Origin: Pseudogulbenkiania ferrooxidans 2002
Lineage (GTDB): Bacteria; Pseudomonadota; Gammaproteobacteria; Burkholderiales; Chromobacteriaceae
Direction of reading: 5' to 3'
DNA: 64,000 nt
NCBI RefSeq assembly: GCF_000174355.1
Contig: NZ_ACIS01000009.1
Span: 124,001 to 188,000, forward strand
Part shown: positions 25,487 through 35,645 of the stretch, one piece after another
Layout of the letters: each line of letters opens with the position of its first letter
How positions within the stretch are numbered: the stretch's first letter is position 1
Notes under the pieces: generated by a model
What the model saw: only the letters and a program-made list of their open reading frames with translations
The model's database searches: none
What the model was told of the DNA's origin: nothing
Position numbers and translations under genes: made by a program

Positions 25487-25999
25487 TTACTGCGACTGGA
25501 TGATGAAAGCGGTAAACAGGATGTTTTCCACCGGCTGCTCCTCGCCCGCGTCCATCGATTCGTTGATGATCTTCTTGACCTGAGCCTTCAGCTTCACCTT
25601 GCCCTCCGGTGTGGAGAGCTCATCCGATGACTTGGACGACAGCAGCAGAATCAGTGCGCTGCGGATCTTGGGCATGTACTCGGTGAATTTTTTCTTGGCT
25701 TCTTCGCTGGCGAGTTCTGCCTGCATGTCCACCTGCAGCATGTTGCCGCCATTGCCGGCCAGGTTGACGACGAAGGTATCCAGTTTTTCGAAGATGGGCG
25801 GGCCGTCTTTCTTCTTCTTGGGTTTCTCGACCGCCTGTTCGGCATGGGCGTCGCCAGCCGGTGCATGCAGGCTGGTGAACATGTAGGCGGCCAGCCCCCC
25901 GACGGCGACAAGAACCAGCAGCAGCAAAGCGATGACAACGATCATCAGCTTGTTGCCGCCGCCTCCCGATTTTTTTTCGGCTTTCTTTTCTTCCGCCAT
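25487..25999 (-). CDS. fliL: Flagellar basal-body-associated protein FliL
   Basis: The 170-residue inner-membrane protein has a short charged N terminus, one transmembrane helix (IVVIALLLLVLVAVGGLAAYMF), and the periplasmic FliL domain with FVVNLAG and a C-terminal VENILFTAFIIQ. It surrounds the stator and supports torque. The ATG at 25999 has GAGG five bases upstream. The 172-base gap before it separates fliLMNOPQR from fliK and may hold its promoter, but no clear sigma-54 or sigma-28 site is readable. Confidence 0.94.
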   Translation of the reverse strand: MAEEKKAEKKSGGGGNKLMIVVIALLLLVLVAVGGLAAYMFTSLHAPAGDAHAEQAVEKPKKKKDGPPIFEKLDTFVVNLAGNGGNMLQVDMQAELASEEAKKKFTEYMPKIRSALILLLSSKSSDELSTPEGKVKLKAQVKKIINESMDAGEEQPVENILFTAFIIQSQ

Positions 26000-26171
26000 A
26001 AACCTCAATCCGTATCTTGCAGTCTTCAAATAGTAAGCGATCTCTTTATGCTATTTTCCAGAAATCGCAGCAGACTGGATAGAGGCGAATGACAAATTCG
26101 ACGTGTTATTCGTCATTTTATGGGGGGCACGGTTCCATCCCGTCCGCCCATGATGGGTTGCCCACCCGGAT

Positions 26172-27095
26172 TCAGGCAAAAATGCTCAAGACATTCCTTG
26201 CCTTATTGATCAGCGACAAGGTGTCATTACCCTCTGCAGGGGCGTCTTCCTGCTGGCGCGCGGCCTTGGCCTGACGCTGGAACTGGCGCGGGTCGCCGGA
26301 TTGGCCACTGGAAACCTGAGCGTCGGCCAGCTGCAAGCCGCTCGACGCCAGCATCGAGGCGAGCTTGGGCAGACTGTTTTCCACGGCTTCGCGCGCTTGC
26401 GGAGTGGTCGCACTGAACGTGACCTGAACTTGGTCATGGTTGAGTTTCAGCGTGACATCGATCGGGCCGAGTTCGGGTGGATTGATCTGGATCTGTGCCT
26501 TGTCGGCTTTCACGCTGACCAGCGAGAGCATCTGCTCGCTCATGGACTTGGCCCAGTTGCTGTCGCTGATCGGCAGCGGCAAGGCCAGCACCTTGGCCTG
26601 GCCGGCTTCAGCCGCCGCATGCGCCGCGCCAGTGGCCGAAGCGTGAACCGGCAAGAATTGTCCTTGCGCCGCGCCGTCCACCGGCAAATTTTGCGCCCCC
26701 GGCAGCGCATGCCGGTCGCCCTTCAGCGCGGTCAGCAACTCCTGCTGCGCCTCGTCCGCCGGCGACGCGTCGCCCTTCCCGAGTTGCAAACCCTGCTTCA
26801 GTTCCGGGGTAATGGTCGGCGGCACCGTAGGCAAGGCCATGACCGGTCCAGCGAGCACCGGCTCATCCGACAACGGGGCTTTCTTGGCCGATTTCTTGAC
26901 GTTGCCTGCCCCCTCCCCGTCTGACTCGGTGCCGGAGGAGGCCGGCGACAGCGCGGCGAGCTGGCTCAGCTGCAGACCGAACAGACCGGCGAACGGGGAA
27001 CCTTCCGCAACAACGCCGGCGGCCGAGGTGCCGCTCTGGACGGCCACGGCCTTGGCGCTCGCGGCCGGGGAAAGAATGGAAATAGTCATGGCCAT
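26172..27095 (-). CDS. fliK: Flagellar hook-length control protein FliK
   Basis: The 307-residue secreted ruler protein has a low-complexity, alanine- and proline-rich N-terminal two thirds and the conserved C-terminal switch domain with INPPELGPIDVTLKLNHDQVQVTFSATTPQAREAVENSLPKLASMLASSGLQLADAQVS. The C domain changes FlhB specificity from hook to filament when the hook is long enough. Start ATG at 27095 or, two codons later, 27089; a GGAAG precedes both. It lies 114 bases after fliJ. Confidence 0.93.
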   Translation of the reverse strand: MAMTISILSPAASAKAVAVQSGTSAAGVVAEGSPFAGLFGLQLSQLAALSPASSGTESDGEGAGNVKKSAKKAPLSDEPVLAGPVMALPTVPPTITPELKQGLQLGKGDASPADEAQQELLTALKGDRHALPGAQNLPVDGAAQGQFLPVHASATGAAHAAAEAGQAKVLALPLPISDSNWAKSMSEQMLSLVSVKADKAQIQINPPELGPIDVTLKLNHDQVQVTFSATTPQAREAVENSLPKLASMLASSGLQLADAQVSSGQSGDPRQFQRQAKAARQQEDAPAEGNDTLSLINKARNVLSIFA

Positions 27096-27209
27096 GGGCT
27101 TCCAGCTAAATGATGGCCATAAAAAAGCAAGTTCCGGGCCAGGACATTGCAGGCACCTCACGTCACGGAGCCGCACCCGGCGCCGCACCTTGGTCAGCAC
27201 ACCGGCAGC

Positions 27210-27656
27210 CTAGTCCTCGTGCTGCTTGTCCCAGAAACGCCGGGTGGCGAACTCGTCGCTCAGCTTCTGCTGTCGCTTGGCTTCGAGCGCCTCTTGCCTC
27301 GCCCGTTCGCGCTCGATCAGCGTTTCGAACGCCTTCAACTGCTTGCGCTCGTTGTTCCAGGCCTGCCGCGCCAGCAAAAAGGTCTGCTTGCAGCGGTCGA
27401 CCTCGGTCTGCTGGGTGGCCATGGCCTCGTCCAACCGCGCTATGAAGCGATGGAAATCCTGCCACTGCGCCACCGCCATACCCTGCCCTCCGCCCTGCAG
27501 CAGCCGTTGGCGATACTCGTTACGAAAGGCATCGAGTTGATCCAGTCGCGACAGCGCTTCCGCCAGACGGGCCTGGGCCTGCCGCATGCGCTCGGCGGCG
27601 GCTTCCTGCTTTTCTTCGGCCAACCTGACCAGTAACGCGTACTTGCTGGGCTTCAT
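27210..27656 (-). CDS. fliJ: Flagellar export chaperone/stalk protein FliJ
   Basis: The 148-residue protein is almost wholly coiled coil, rich in Ala, Glu, Arg and Gln, from LVRLAEEKQEAAAERMRQAQARL to the C-terminal RQEALEAKRQQKLSDEFATRRF. FliJ sits in the centre of the FliI ATPase ring. It is recognised by length, coiled-coil composition and its place 12 bases after fliI. Confidence 0.9.
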   Translation of the reverse strand: MKPSKYALLVRLAEEKQEAAAERMRQAQARLAEALSRLDQLDAFRNEYRQRLLQGGGQGMAVAQWQDFHRFIARLDEAMATQQTEVDRCKQTFLLARQAWNNERKQLKAFETLIERERARQEALEAKRQQKLSDEFATRRFWDKQHED

Positions 27657-27668
27657 CGGCTGCGCTCA

Positions 27669-29063
27669 CTACGCCAGGGTCGTGGCCAACTGCTCGAGAC
27701 AGGAGTCATAACCGTGGGATTCGTGCATCGGTTGGGTGAGAAAGCCGACCATCGGCAGCTGGCGCCGGATCGCCTCATCCAGCATCGGGTCGGAGCCGGC
27801 TACGTAAGCGCCGACGCTGATCAGGTCGCGGTTGCGCTGGTAGCGGGAGTAGAGTTGTTTGAAACGCCGCGCCAGGTCCATCTGGCGCGGTGCTACCACG
27901 TCGACCATGACCCGGCTGATCGACTGCTCGATATCGATGGCCGGGTAATGGCCGGCTTCGGCCAACTCTCGCGACAGCACGAAGTGGCCATCGAGAATGG
28001 CACGGGCGGCATCGGCGATCGGATCCTGCTGGTCGTCGCCCTCGGACAGCACGGTATAGAATGCGGTGATGGCCCCGCCACCCCGCGCAGCATTGCCGGC
28101 GCGTTCGATCAGTTGCGGCAGGCGCGCAAACACCGAGGGCGGGTAGCCCTTGGTGACGGGCGGCTCGCCGATGGCGAGTGCGATCTCACGCTGCGCCATG
28201 GCGTAGCGCGTTACCGAATCCATCAACAGCAGCACGTCGAGCCCCTGCTCACGGTAGTACTCGGCCAGCGCCGTGGCGTAGGCGGCGCCATGCAGACGCA
28301 TCAACGGCGGGGTATCGGCCGGTGCGGCCACGATCACCGAGCGGGCGCGCCCTTCCTCGCCAAGAATGTTCTCGATGAAGTCCTTGACCTCGCGCCCCCG
28401 CTCCCCGATCAGACCCACCACCACGATGTCCGCCTTGGTGAAGCGCGCCATCATACCCAGCAGCACGCTCTTGCCGACGCCGGAGCCGGCGAACAGGCCC
28501 AGGCGCTGGCCGCGCCCCACGGTCAGCAGGCCGTTGATGGCACGTACACCGACGTCCAGGACATCGCGTACCGGCGAGCGCTCCAGCGGGTTAAGCGGCT
28601 GACTGTACAAGGGGAAGTAGGCTTCCGGCTGCAGCGGCCCCTTCTCGTCGAGCGGCCTCCCGAGGGAATCCAGCACCCGCCCCAACAGATTGAAGCCGAC
28701 GGGAACCTGCCTCCCGGCCACCCCATTGAGACTGAGCGGCACCGTCGCCTGGCCGAAGGCCGGGGCATGCTGCATCGCCAGCGGCCGCACTTCGGAGCCC
28801 GGCAACAGACCCTGAACATTGGTCAGCGGCATCAGAAACACCTTGTCGCCGGCAAACCCGACCACCTCCGCCTCGACACGGCCGCCATCCGGCAGCGCCA
28901 CAGAGCAGGCGCTCCCCACCGGCAGCTTGAGGCCGACAGCCTCCATCACCATGCCGGTAACGCGCACCAGCTTGCCGCGCGTCGACCACAGCGGGGTGCG
29001 ATCGGCGACAGCACGGCAATCGGCAAGGAAGCGCCGCTGGCGCTCAAGCAGCGGGTGAGTCAT
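27669..29063 (-). CDS. fliI: Flagellum-specific ATPase FliI
   Basis: The 464-residue ATPase energises flagellar protein export. It has the Walker [16 protein letters not shown] near the middle, [15 protein letters not shown], the Walker B-like [27 protein letters not shown] and [22 protein letters not shown], diagnostic for FliI/YscN rather than F1 beta. The N terminus is about 20 residues inside fliH (20-base overlap). Confidence 0.97.
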   Translation of the reverse strand: MTHPLLERQRRFLADCRAVADRTPLWSTRGKLVRVTGMVMEAVGLKLPVGSACSVALPDGGRVEAEVVGFAGDKVFLMPLTNVQGLLPGSEVRPLAMQHAPAFGQATVPLSLNGVAGRQVPVGFNLLGRVLDSLGRPLDEKGPLQPEAYFPLYSQPLNPLERSPVRDVLDVGVRAINGLLTVGRGQRLGLFAGSGVGKSVLLGMMARFTKADIVVVGLIGERGREVKDFIENILGEEGRARSVIVAAPADTPPLMRLHGAAYATALAEYYREQGLDVLLLMDSVTRYAMAQREIALAIGEPPVTKGYPPSVFARLPQLIERAGNAARGGGAITAFYTVLSEGDDQQDPIADAARAILDGHFVLSRELAEAGHYPAIDIEQSISRVMVDVVAPRQMDLARRFKQLYSRYQRNRDLISVGAYVAGSDPMLDEAIRRQLPMVGFLTQPMHESHGYDSCLEQLATTLA

Positions 29064-29829
29064 TGGCGGACGGCTCCAATCCCAGGGCAGACTTCAGCGC
29101 CTCGAGGCGGGCAGCCAGGGTCAGGTCCAGCCGCAACTGGGCCGTGTCGATAATGCAGCCGCCGCGCGCGATGGACGGATCGGCCAGCCACTGCCAGACG
29201 GTTTCCGGGGTCTCCTGCTGCAAGAAGGTGCGCGCCACCTCCAGATCGGCGGGGTTGACGCGCAAGCGCGCCTGCCCCAGCGAAGCCGGCAGGTCCGACA
29301 TGGCTTGGCGCAGTAGCGACTCGATGGCACATGGATCGCAGGCCAGATGCGCCGCCACCAGCCGCTCGGCCAGGCCGACCGAGAACGACAGGAGATCGTG
29401 CGCCATGTCGGCCTCGATCCGGTTGAGCCCCTCGGCAAACTGGTCGGCCAGAGCCTGCAGAGGCTCCCAATGCCGGGCAAACGCGGTGGAGGCCTCGGCC
29501 AGCGCTTCGGCATGTCCTTGCTGGCGCCCTTCAGCCAGGCCGGCCTCGTGACCGGTCTGCCACGCCTCCTGATGAATGGCCTCGAGCTCGGCGGCGGTCG
29601 GGTAGGAGCTGGCAGGAACCTCGTCAGCGGGATCGGCCTCGCCTTCTGCCACCGGGTCGGGATCGTCTCCCGTCAGCAGCGCCTCTTCCTCGGAAGCGAC
29701 GGGATCCGCCTCTCCCTCACTGCCGTCAAGGGGCGACGGCGCCTCCTCCTGGAAGCTGGCTGGCGACCAGGTGCGCCACTCCGTGACTTGCTCCCCCGGA
29801 ATGATGGTGTTACTCGACGAGGCCTTCAT
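29044..29829 (-). CDS. fliH: Flagellar assembly protein FliH
   Basis: The 261-residue protein is the negative regulator and stator of FliI. It has a long acidic N-terminal stretch (about residues 25-85), the Ala/Gly/Gln-rich helix [25 protein letters not shown] with the GxxxG-type repeats typical of FliH, and the C-terminal domain ending [16 protein letters not shown]. The ATG at 29829 lies about 20 bases inside fliG with AAGGG upstream. The acidic insert makes it longer than the E. coli protein. Confidence 0.92.
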   Translation of the reverse strand: MKASSSNTIIPGEQVTEWRTWSPASFQEEAPSPLDGSEGEADPVASEEEALLTGDDPDPVAEGEADPADEVPASSYPTAAELEAIHQEAWQTGHEAGLAEGRQQGHAEALAEASTAFARHWEPLQALADQFAEGLNRIEADMAHDLLSFSVGLAERLVAAHLACDPCAIESLLRQAMSDLPASLGQARLRVNPADLEVARTFLQQETPETVWQWLADPSIARGGCIIDTAQLRLDLTLAARLEALKSALGLEPSANDSPAA

Positions 29830-30808
29830 CACCGCCCTTGCTGCCTAACACGATCTGGCCGTCGTCGGCGAGCTTGCGCACCACCTTGAGAATCTCTTTC
29901 TGCTCGGCTTCCACCTCGGACAGCTTGACCGGCCCCTTGGCCTCGAGATCGTCGCGCAGCATTTCCGCCGCACGCTGCGACATATTGCGGAAGATCTTGT
30001 CCTTGAGCTCCTGACTGGTGCCTTTGAGCGCCACCACCAGCGAATCGGTCTGCACTTCGCGCAGGATGGTCTGGATCGAACGGTCGTCGATGTCGAGGAT
30101 GTTCTCGAACACGAACATCTTGTCCTGAATGCGCTGCGCCAGCTCGGGATCGTGCTCGCGGATATAGCCCAACGCCGAGGCTTCGACATTGCCACCCATG
30201 AAGTTGAGGATTTCCGCCGTCAGGGCGATACCGCCGGCGGCGCTCTTCTTGATGCGGTCGGAACCCGACAAGAGCTGCGTCAGTACGTCATTCAGTTCAC
30301 GCAGCGCCTGCGGTTGCACCCCTTCCAGCGTGGCGGTGCGGATCAGCACCTCGTTGCGCAGTCGCTCGGGGAAGTAACCCAGGATGGCGCTGGACAGATC
30401 CGGGTCGAGATGAACCAGAATGGTGGCGACGATCTGCGGGTGCTCGTTGCGGATGAGGTCGGCGGCCGACGACGGGTCCATCCACTTCAGGCTCTCGATG
30501 CCGCTCTGGTCGTTGCCCTGCATGATCTTGTCGAGCAGGTTGGACGCCTTGTCCGCCCCCAGCGCCTCGACCAGCACGTTGCGCAGGTATTCGTCGGAAG
30601 CGCCGAGACTCGCTCGCGCCTGGCACTCCTCGCGGAATTTGCCGACGACGTCGTCGATGTCCTCGTGGCTGAGATTGTTGATCGAGGCCATGGCCAGCGA
30701 AATCTTCTGGACCTCCTTGGGACCGAGGTACTTGAACACCTCGACGGCCTCGGCCTGCCCCAGGCTGAACAGCAGCACCGCGCTGCGGTGCACTCCGTTG
30801 TCACTCAT
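29810..30808 (-). CDS. fliG: Flagellar motor switch protein FliG
   Basis: The 332-residue rotor protein begins with the FliF-binding domain (RSAVLLFSLGQAEAVEVFKYLGPKEVQKISLAMA), carries the middle EHPQ motif (IRNEHPQIVATILVHLDP) that binds FliM, and the C-terminal torque helix with the charged residues of FENILDIDDRSIQTILREVQTD. It starts inside fliF with an eight-base overlap. Confidence 0.97.
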   Translation of the reverse strand: MSDNGVHRSAVLLFSLGQAEAVEVFKYLGPKEVQKISLAMASINNLSHEDIDDVVGKFREECQARASLGASDEYLRNVLVEALGADKASNLLDKIMQGNDQSGIESLKWMDPSSAADLIRNEHPQIVATILVHLDPDLSSAILGYFPERLRNEVLIRTATLEGVQPQALRELNDVLTQLLSGSDRIKKSAAGGIALTAEILNFMGGNVEASALGYIREHDPELAQRIQDKMFVFENILDIDDRSIQTILREVQTDSLVVALKGTSQELKDKIFRNMSQRAAEMLRDDLEAKGPVKLSEVEAEQKEILKVVRKLADDGQIVLGSKGGDEGLVE

Positions 30809-32531
30809 CGGAACTGATCCATTCCTTGATGATCTGGGCCGCCATGCGCGGATCGGCCTTGACCAACTCGCGAGCGGCTTCCAGATTGCTCATGTACTGG
30901 CGGCGCTGCAGTTCACGCGGATCGAGGTTGGCCTCCTCGACCGCCGCGGCTCCGGCCTCACCCTCTTCTCTGGCCACGGCCAGCAAGCGGCCGGGCACCC
31001 CACCCGCTTCTTCGCCGGCGGCGCCTGGCTGCCCCTTGTCGCCCTTGGCCGGTTTGAGCACGTCGCGCACGATCGGACGTACCACGCCAAACAACAGGTA
31101 CAGCACGGCGATCGCCAGCAGCACATACTTGACCAGGTCGGTAGCGTTACTGCTGACGTAGTCGACGACCTTCTCCTGCAGCGAGGCGGGAGGTGCGTTG
31201 CCGGCGAAAGCGGCGTTGACCACGTTGAGGGTGTCGCCACGCTCCGTGTTATAGCCCATGGTCTCGCGCACCAGATTATTGATCTGCTGGATTTCCTGGG
31301 CAGTGAGCGGGGTCGGCTTCACCTCGCCGTTGCGATCCGGCATCAGGCGATAGTTGACCACCACCGCCGCCGACAGACGCTTGAGCACCCCTTTTGGCAG
31401 CTTGGTGTGCTGGATGGTCTTGTCGACTTCGTAGTTGGTGATGAGTTGCCGCTCGAGCGCACCGTTCTGCCCCAGGGGCTGACCGGACAAGGTAGCCGTC
31501 CCCGGCGCGGCCCCCGGCGGCAAGGTCAGCGGCGCCGAAGCGGCCGACGGCGGCTGATTGGACAAGGCGCCGGGCACGCCACCCGGCAGATTGGAACCGC
31601 TCCCCAGCTTCTCGACGATCTGCTGGCTGCGCGTCGCCGAGGGGTTCGGCGTCGAGTTTGGACGGAAGGTTTCCGAGGTCTGCTCCACCTCGGAGAAATC
31701 GACGTTGGCGGTGACCTGCGCCCGCACGTTGCCCTTGCCGAAGATCGGCTCCAGGATTCCCTCGATGCGCTTGACGAAATCGCTCTCGATCTGGTGCACG
31801 TAGCCGAGCTGGCGCTGGTCGAGCCCGGCGGCATTATTGACGTCGGATTGACTGGAAAGCAGGTTGCCGTCCTGGTCGACCACGGTCACGTTGCGCGCCG
31901 ACAGATTGGGAACGGAGCTGGAAACCAGGTGCAGGATGCCGGAGATCTGGCCGCCATCGAGCACGCGCCCCGGGTACAGGTTGAGCATCACCGACGCCGT
32001 CGGCTGCTGCTGGTCGCGCACGAACACGCTCTGCTTGGGGATGGCGATATGCACGCGCGCCGACTCGACCGCGCCGATAGCCTCGATGGTGCGCGCCAGT
32101 TCACCTTCGATGGCGCGCTGGTAGTTGACCTGCTCGGCAAACTGGCTGATGCCGAACTTCTGGTTGTCCATCAGTTCGAAGCCGACGCCACCGGCCTTGG
32201 GGAGCCCCTGCGCCGCCAGCTTCAAACGGACATCGTAGACTTTGTCGGACGGCACCGAGATCACGCCGCCGCCACCGATCTGATAGGGCACGTTCATCTG
32301 CTGCAGGGCAGCCGTGATCTGGCCGCCATCGCGGTCGGCCAGATTGGCGAACAGGACTTTGTAGTCGGGCGTACGGTTGAGGATGAGCAGGCCGACAATG
32401 ACCGAGAATACGGCAGCCAACGCCGCAAACAGGAGGATTTTCTTGTTGTTGGGCAGCGCCTTGAAGCGGTCGCTCGCTTCATTGACGCGCGTGCGCCAGG
32501 GGGGTGTAGCGTTATCTGCCAGATCAGCCAT
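30801..32531 (-). CDS. fliF: Flagellar MS-ring protein FliF
   Basis: The 576-residue protein forms the MS-ring in the inner membrane. It has a transmembrane helix near residues 30-50 (LLFAALAAVFSVIVGLLIL), two ring-building motifs in the periplasmic part (VLFANLADRDGGQITAALQ; ARVHIAIPKQSVFV), a proline- and alanine-rich linker, a second transmembrane helix (VKYVLLAIAVLYLLFGVV) and a C-terminal tail that binds FliG. It lies 53 bases after fliE. Confidence 0.97.
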   Translation of the reverse strand: MADLADNATPPWRTRVNEASDRFKALPNNKKILLFAALAAVFSVIVGLLILNRTPDYKVLFANLADRDGGQITAALQQMNVPYQIGGGGVISVPSDKVYDVRLKLAAQGLPKAGGVGFELMDNQKFGISQFAEQVNYQRAIEGELARTIEAIGAVESARVHIAIPKQSVFVRDQQQPTASVMLNLYPGRVLDGGQISGILHLVSSSVPNLSARNVTVVDQDGNLLSSQSDVNNAAGLDQRQLGYVHQIESDFVKRIEGILEPIFGKGNVRAQVTANVDFSEVEQTSETFRPNSTPNPSATRSQQIVEKLGSGSNLPGGVPGALSNQPPSAASAPLTLPPGAAPGTATLSGQPLGQNGALERQLITNYEVDKTIQHTKLPKGVLKRLSAAVVVNYRLMPDRNGEVKPTPLTAQEIQQINNLVRETMGYNTERGDTLNVVNAAFAGNAPPASLQEKVVDYVSSNATDLVKYVLLAIAVLYLLFGVVRPIVRDVLKPAKGDKGQPGAAGEEAGGVPGRLLAVAREEGEAGAAAVEEANLDPRELQRRQYMSNLEAARELVKADPRMAAQIIKEWISSDE

Positions 32532-32584
32532 ACAGTGGTTTTATGCTTTCAATTCAAACCGCTGCCGGCATGACACGGGCAGCG

Positions 32585-32902
32585 CTAGATCTGAGTATTC
32601 ATGATTTCCTGATAGGCGGATACCAGCTTGTTGCGTGCCTGGACCATGGTCTGGAACGACAGACTGGCTTTCTGCAAAGACACCATCACGTCCTGCAGGT
32701 TAACCCCTTCCTCCCCCAGCTCAAACTGCTTCTGCATTTCCTGCGAAGTCTGCTGAGCGGAATTTACCTGCTCGATAGTGGACTTGAGAACATCCGCAAA
32801 GTCAACTTGCGATGTCTCCTGCGGCTGCGGTGCCTTGCCCGCCGCCAACGCAGCGGACGCTCGCAATTCTCCTAATAGCTGGTCAATACCCTGTGTCGAC
32901 AT
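32585..32902 (-). CDS. fliE: Flagellar hook-basal-body protein FliE
   Basis: The 105-residue protein links the MS-ring to the rod. The family C-terminal half is clear: VDFADVLKSTIEQVNSAQQTSQEMQKQFELGEEGVNLQDVMVSLQKASLSFQTMVQARNKLVSAYQEIMNTQI is one continuous helix region. AGGGAG precedes the ATG. It is the first gene of the structural block, 29 bases after the sigma-54 activator gene. Confidence 0.96.
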   Translation of the reverse strand: MSTQGIDQLLGELRASAALAAGKAPQPQETSQVDFADVLKSTIEQVNSAQQTSQEMQKQFELGEEGVNLQDVMVSLQKASLSFQTMVQARNKLVSAYQEIMNTQI

Positions 32903-32931
32903 GCTTACTCCCTGCTGCCTGGCACCCCGAT

Positions 32932-34284
32932 CTACCCTTCGTCCGCGTCCGCCATCGAGTCGTCCTCCCGATAACGCTGCAACTTGTAACGCAGGGTGCG
33001 TTCGCTGATGCCCAGTTTTTCCGCCGCGAGCTTCTTCACTCCACCTACGGCAGCCAGTGTTTCCAGAATGTGCCGGCGCTCCAGCGTCTTCATGTCTGAC
33101 TCCGCTGACGGGGCGACGGCAACCGGGGAAAAGGCAACCGGTTCCACAAGGCAGGAATAGTCTGACAGCATCAGATCGGCGGCAAGAATTTCCACCCCGG
33201 CGGCAAGAATCACCGCCCGCTGCATGACATTTTCCAGTTCGCGGATGTTACCTTCCCAACTATAGGCCGTCAATTGACGCTCCGCCTCGGGCGATAGCCT
33301 GAGGGGGCCCCGTCCGGCGGCCTCTGCATACCGTTTAAGCACAAGCCGTGCCAGCGGCAGGATATCGTCGCGCCGTGCCGCCAGCGACGGGATAGTCAGC
33401 GGGAAGACGTTGAGGCGGAAATACAGGTCCTCGCGGAAACGTCCTGCTTCCACTTCACGCTGGATGTCGCGGTTGGTGGTGGCCAGCACCCGCACATCGA
33501 GCCGGATGGTACGGGTACTGCCGACCCGCTCCACTTCGCGCTCCTGCAGCACCCTCAACAGTTTGGCCTGCAGCGCCAGCGGCATTTCGGTGATCTCGTC
33601 GAGCAGCAGCGTGCCGCCCTGGGCCTGCTCGAACTTGCCAGGTAGCGCCTGGGCCGCACCGGTGAAGGCACCCTTCTCGTGCCCGAACAGGGTCGACTCC
33701 AGCAGGTTTTCCGGTATCGCCGCGCAGTTGACCGCCACGAACGGGCCTGGCGCACGTCGCGAATGGCGATGGATGTACCGCGCCAGCACCTCCTTGCCGG
33801 CGCCGCTGGGGCCGGAAATCAGTACTGTGGCGTCGCTTTGCGCGACCCGCCCGGCCAACGAGAACAGCTGGCGCATGGCGGCCGACTCGGCCACCACGCC
33901 GTCGTCGTCGCCCCCCGGCATGCGCAGCAGGTGCTTTTCGACTTCACGGATCAGGCTGGCCGGCTCGAAGGGCTTGAGCAAGTAATGGGTGGCGCCGGCG
34001 CGCAGCAGCTCGATAGCACGCTCGATCACGCCGTAAGCAGTCATCAGGATGAAGGGCACGCCGGGATGGCGCTTTTTCACCTCGTCGAACAGCGCGTAGC
34101 CATCCATCGGCTGCATCTGAGCGTCGGACACGATCAGCCCGACCGGCTCCTTCGCCAGTACCGCAAGCGCCTCGTGACCGTCGCCGGCCTCAAGCGTGGG
34201 GTAACCGGAGAGGCTCAGGGTGTCGACGATGGCTTCGCGCAGATCGGCGTCGTCCTCGACCACCAGAATGGGTAAAAACGTCAT
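32932..34284 (-). CDS. Sigma-54 response regulator, FleR/FlrC type
   Basis: The 450-residue protein has a receiver domain (acidic pair VVEDDADLRE, phosphoacceptor in LIVSDAQMQPMDG, MTAYG and LKPF), a sigma-54 AAA+ domain (Walker A SGPSGAGKE, GAFTGA loop as HEKGAFTGAAQ, Walker B GGTLLLDEITEMP) and a C-terminal helix-turn-helix (KLAAEKLGISERTLRYKLQRY). FleR/FlrC activates class III flagellar genes at the fli locus in gammaproteobacteria; its position directly upstream of fliE supports the same role. The usual partner kinase (FleS/FlrB) is not adjacent. Confidence 0.88.
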   Translation of the reverse strand: MTFLPILVVEDDADLREAIVDTLSLSGYPTLEAGDGHEALAVLAKEPVGLIVSDAQMQPMDGYALFDEVKKRHPGVPFILMTAYGVIERAIELLRAGATHYLLKPFEPASLIREVEKHLLRMPGGDDDGVVAESAAMRQLFSLAGRVAQSDATVLISGPSGAGKEVLARYIHRHSRRAPGPFVAVNCAAIPENLLESTLFGHEKGAFTGAAQALPGKFEQAQGGTLLLDEITEMPLALQAKLLRVLQEREVERVGSTRTIRLDVRVLATTNRDIQREVEAGRFREDLYFRLNVFPLTIPSLAARRDDILPLARLVLKRYAEAAGRGPLRLSPEAERQLTAYSWEGNIRELENVMQRAVILAAGVEILAADLMLSDYSCLVEPVAFSPVAVAPSAESDMKTLERRHILETLAAVGGVKKLAAEKLGISERTLRYKLQRYREDDSMADADEG

Positions 34285-34294
34285 GATTGTCCTG

Positions 34295-34993
34295 TTATGA
34301 CTGCGGCGGTCGCTGCTGTACCAGTGCCTGCAAGCGCGCGGCGATGGAGGTCAGCGGCAGCACCTCGTGCGTTCCGCCCTGCGCGATGGCTTCCTTGGGC
34401 ATGCCGAACACCACGCAGCTGGCCTCGTCCTGAGCGATGTTGTAGGCGCCCGCCTGCTTCAGTTCGAGCATACCGCTGGCGCCGTCACGCCCCATGCCGG
34501 TGAGGATGATGCCGATGCAGTTCTTGCCGGCGACGTTGGCCGCAGAGCGGAACAGCACGTCGACCGAAGGGCGGTGACGGTTGACCGGTGGACCGGCGTT
34601 GAGACTGGAGACCAAACCCAGGGCCGGTACGGCCTGCAACAGCAGGTGAGAGTGGCCAGGGGCGATGTAGACGGTATTGGCCTGGAGCCGCTCGTTGTCC
34701 TCAGCCTCCTTCACGCGCAGTTTGCACAGGGAATCGAGCCGGGCGGCGAACGATTTGGTGAACATCTCCGGCATGTGCTGGGCCACCAGGATCGGTGGCA
34801 TCCCCTCGGGCAGCACCGTCAGCAGTGCTCGCAGGGCTTCCGTGCCGCCGGTCGAGGAGCCGATGACAATGACGCTCTGCCGCAGCAAGGGCGCACGCCC
34901 AGGCTGCCGCGCCAGGATGATGTCGGCCGAGTGACTGGGTGCGACGTCAATGGTTGTTGGTTTGGCGTTGACCACTTTCGGCGGAATCCCCAT
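34295..34993 (-). CDS. cheB: CheB-type methylesterase domain without receiver
   Basis: The 232-residue protein contains only the CheB catalytic domain: [12 protein letters not shown] (catalytic Ser47), VAQHMPEMF (catalytic His) and [12 protein letters not shown] (catalytic Asp). CheB removes methyl or amide groups from chemoreceptor glutamates. The N-terminal receiver and linker of classical CheB are absent; a 40-residue unrelated tail replaces them. AGGAAA precedes the ATG at 34993. It could be constitutively active or regulated through the adjacent sigma-54 response regulator. The name is by domain, not by proof of chemotaxis function. Confidence 0.8.
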   Translation of the reverse strand: MGIPPKVVNAKPTTIDVAPSHSADIILARQPGRAPLLRQSVIVIGSSTGGTEALRALLTVLPEGMPPILVAQHMPEMFTKSFAARLDSLCKLRVKEAEDNERLQANTVYIAPGHSHLLLQAVPALGLVSSLNAGPPVNRHRPSVDVLFRSAANVAGKNCIGIILTGMGRDGASGMLELKQAGAYNIAQDEASCVVFGMPKEAIAQGGTHEVLPLTSIAARLQALVQQRPPQS

Positions 34994-35132
34994 GAATTTC
35001 CTTTTATGACCGGAGCGCGCACCAGGTGGGCGGGGTTGGCCGAAGCAATGCCCGGGACGATCTCCCATGGCGTTTTTCTTGTTTATTGATGATAGCAGCA
35101 TCAGACCGCAGATGGCGGCAGACCATCCGGCT

Positions 35133-35645
35133 TCAGGGCTGGATTTCAGCCTGCTGCAGTCGTGCAAGCCAGCCGTCGCAGGCAGCCTCGAGCAGGTCGA
35201 GCACGCGATCGAAACCGCTGGCGCCGCCGTAATAGGGATCGGGCACCTCCTGGTTGGGACCAAGCGGCGCCAGCATCAAGGCCAGCTTGTGCTGCATGCC
35301 CGGCGGGCACAGCTGACGCAGGGCGGCAAGGTTGCGCTGATCGGCCGCCAACACCAGATCGAAGCGCTCGAAGTCGGCCCGGGTCACCTGGCGCGCACGC
35401 TGTGTCGACAGGTCGTACCCCCGCTGGCGGGCCGCCTGCTGGCTGCGCTGGTCCGGCGCCTCGCCGACGTGGTAACCGTGAGTGCCAGCCGAATCAATGA
35501 GGATGGCCGCCGCCAAGCCGGCGCGCTCGACCTTGGCGCGCATCACCCCCTCCGCCGTCGGCGAGCGGCAGATATTGCCGTGGCAGACCATGAGAAGGTT
35601 GATGACCTCTTTTGGCGCAATCGTTTTTCCTGTTGTCCCGCTCAT
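35133..35645 (-). CDS. Low-molecular-weight protein-tyrosine phosphatase
   Basis: The 170-residue cytoplasmic phosphatase has the CX5R P-loop [17 protein letters not shown] (Cys about residue 21) and the catalytic aspartate in [21 protein letters not shown]. Such enzymes act on phosphotyrosine of BY-kinases in exopolysaccharide control, or on arginine phosphate in firmicutes. No BY-kinase is nearby. An internal ATG at residue 19 would still leave the P-loop intact, so the N-terminal start is uncertain. Confidence 0.9.
   Translation of the reverse strand: MSGTTGKTIAPKEVINLLMVCHGNICRSPTAEGVMRAKVERAGLAAAILIDSAGTHGYHVGEAPDQRSQQAARQRGYDLSTQRARQVTRADFERFDLVLAADQRNLAALRQLCPPGMQHKLALMLAPLGPNQEVPDPYYGGASGFDRVLDLLEAACDGWLARLQQAEIQP

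Noticed and set aside
26000-26171. Possible sigma-54 promoter before fliL
   Set aside because: The best match (TGGAAC then CGTGCC) lacks the GC at -12 with correct spacing.
30420-32573. 717-residue plus-strand frame opposite fliF/fliG
   Set aside because: Antisense of two well-identified flagellar genes.
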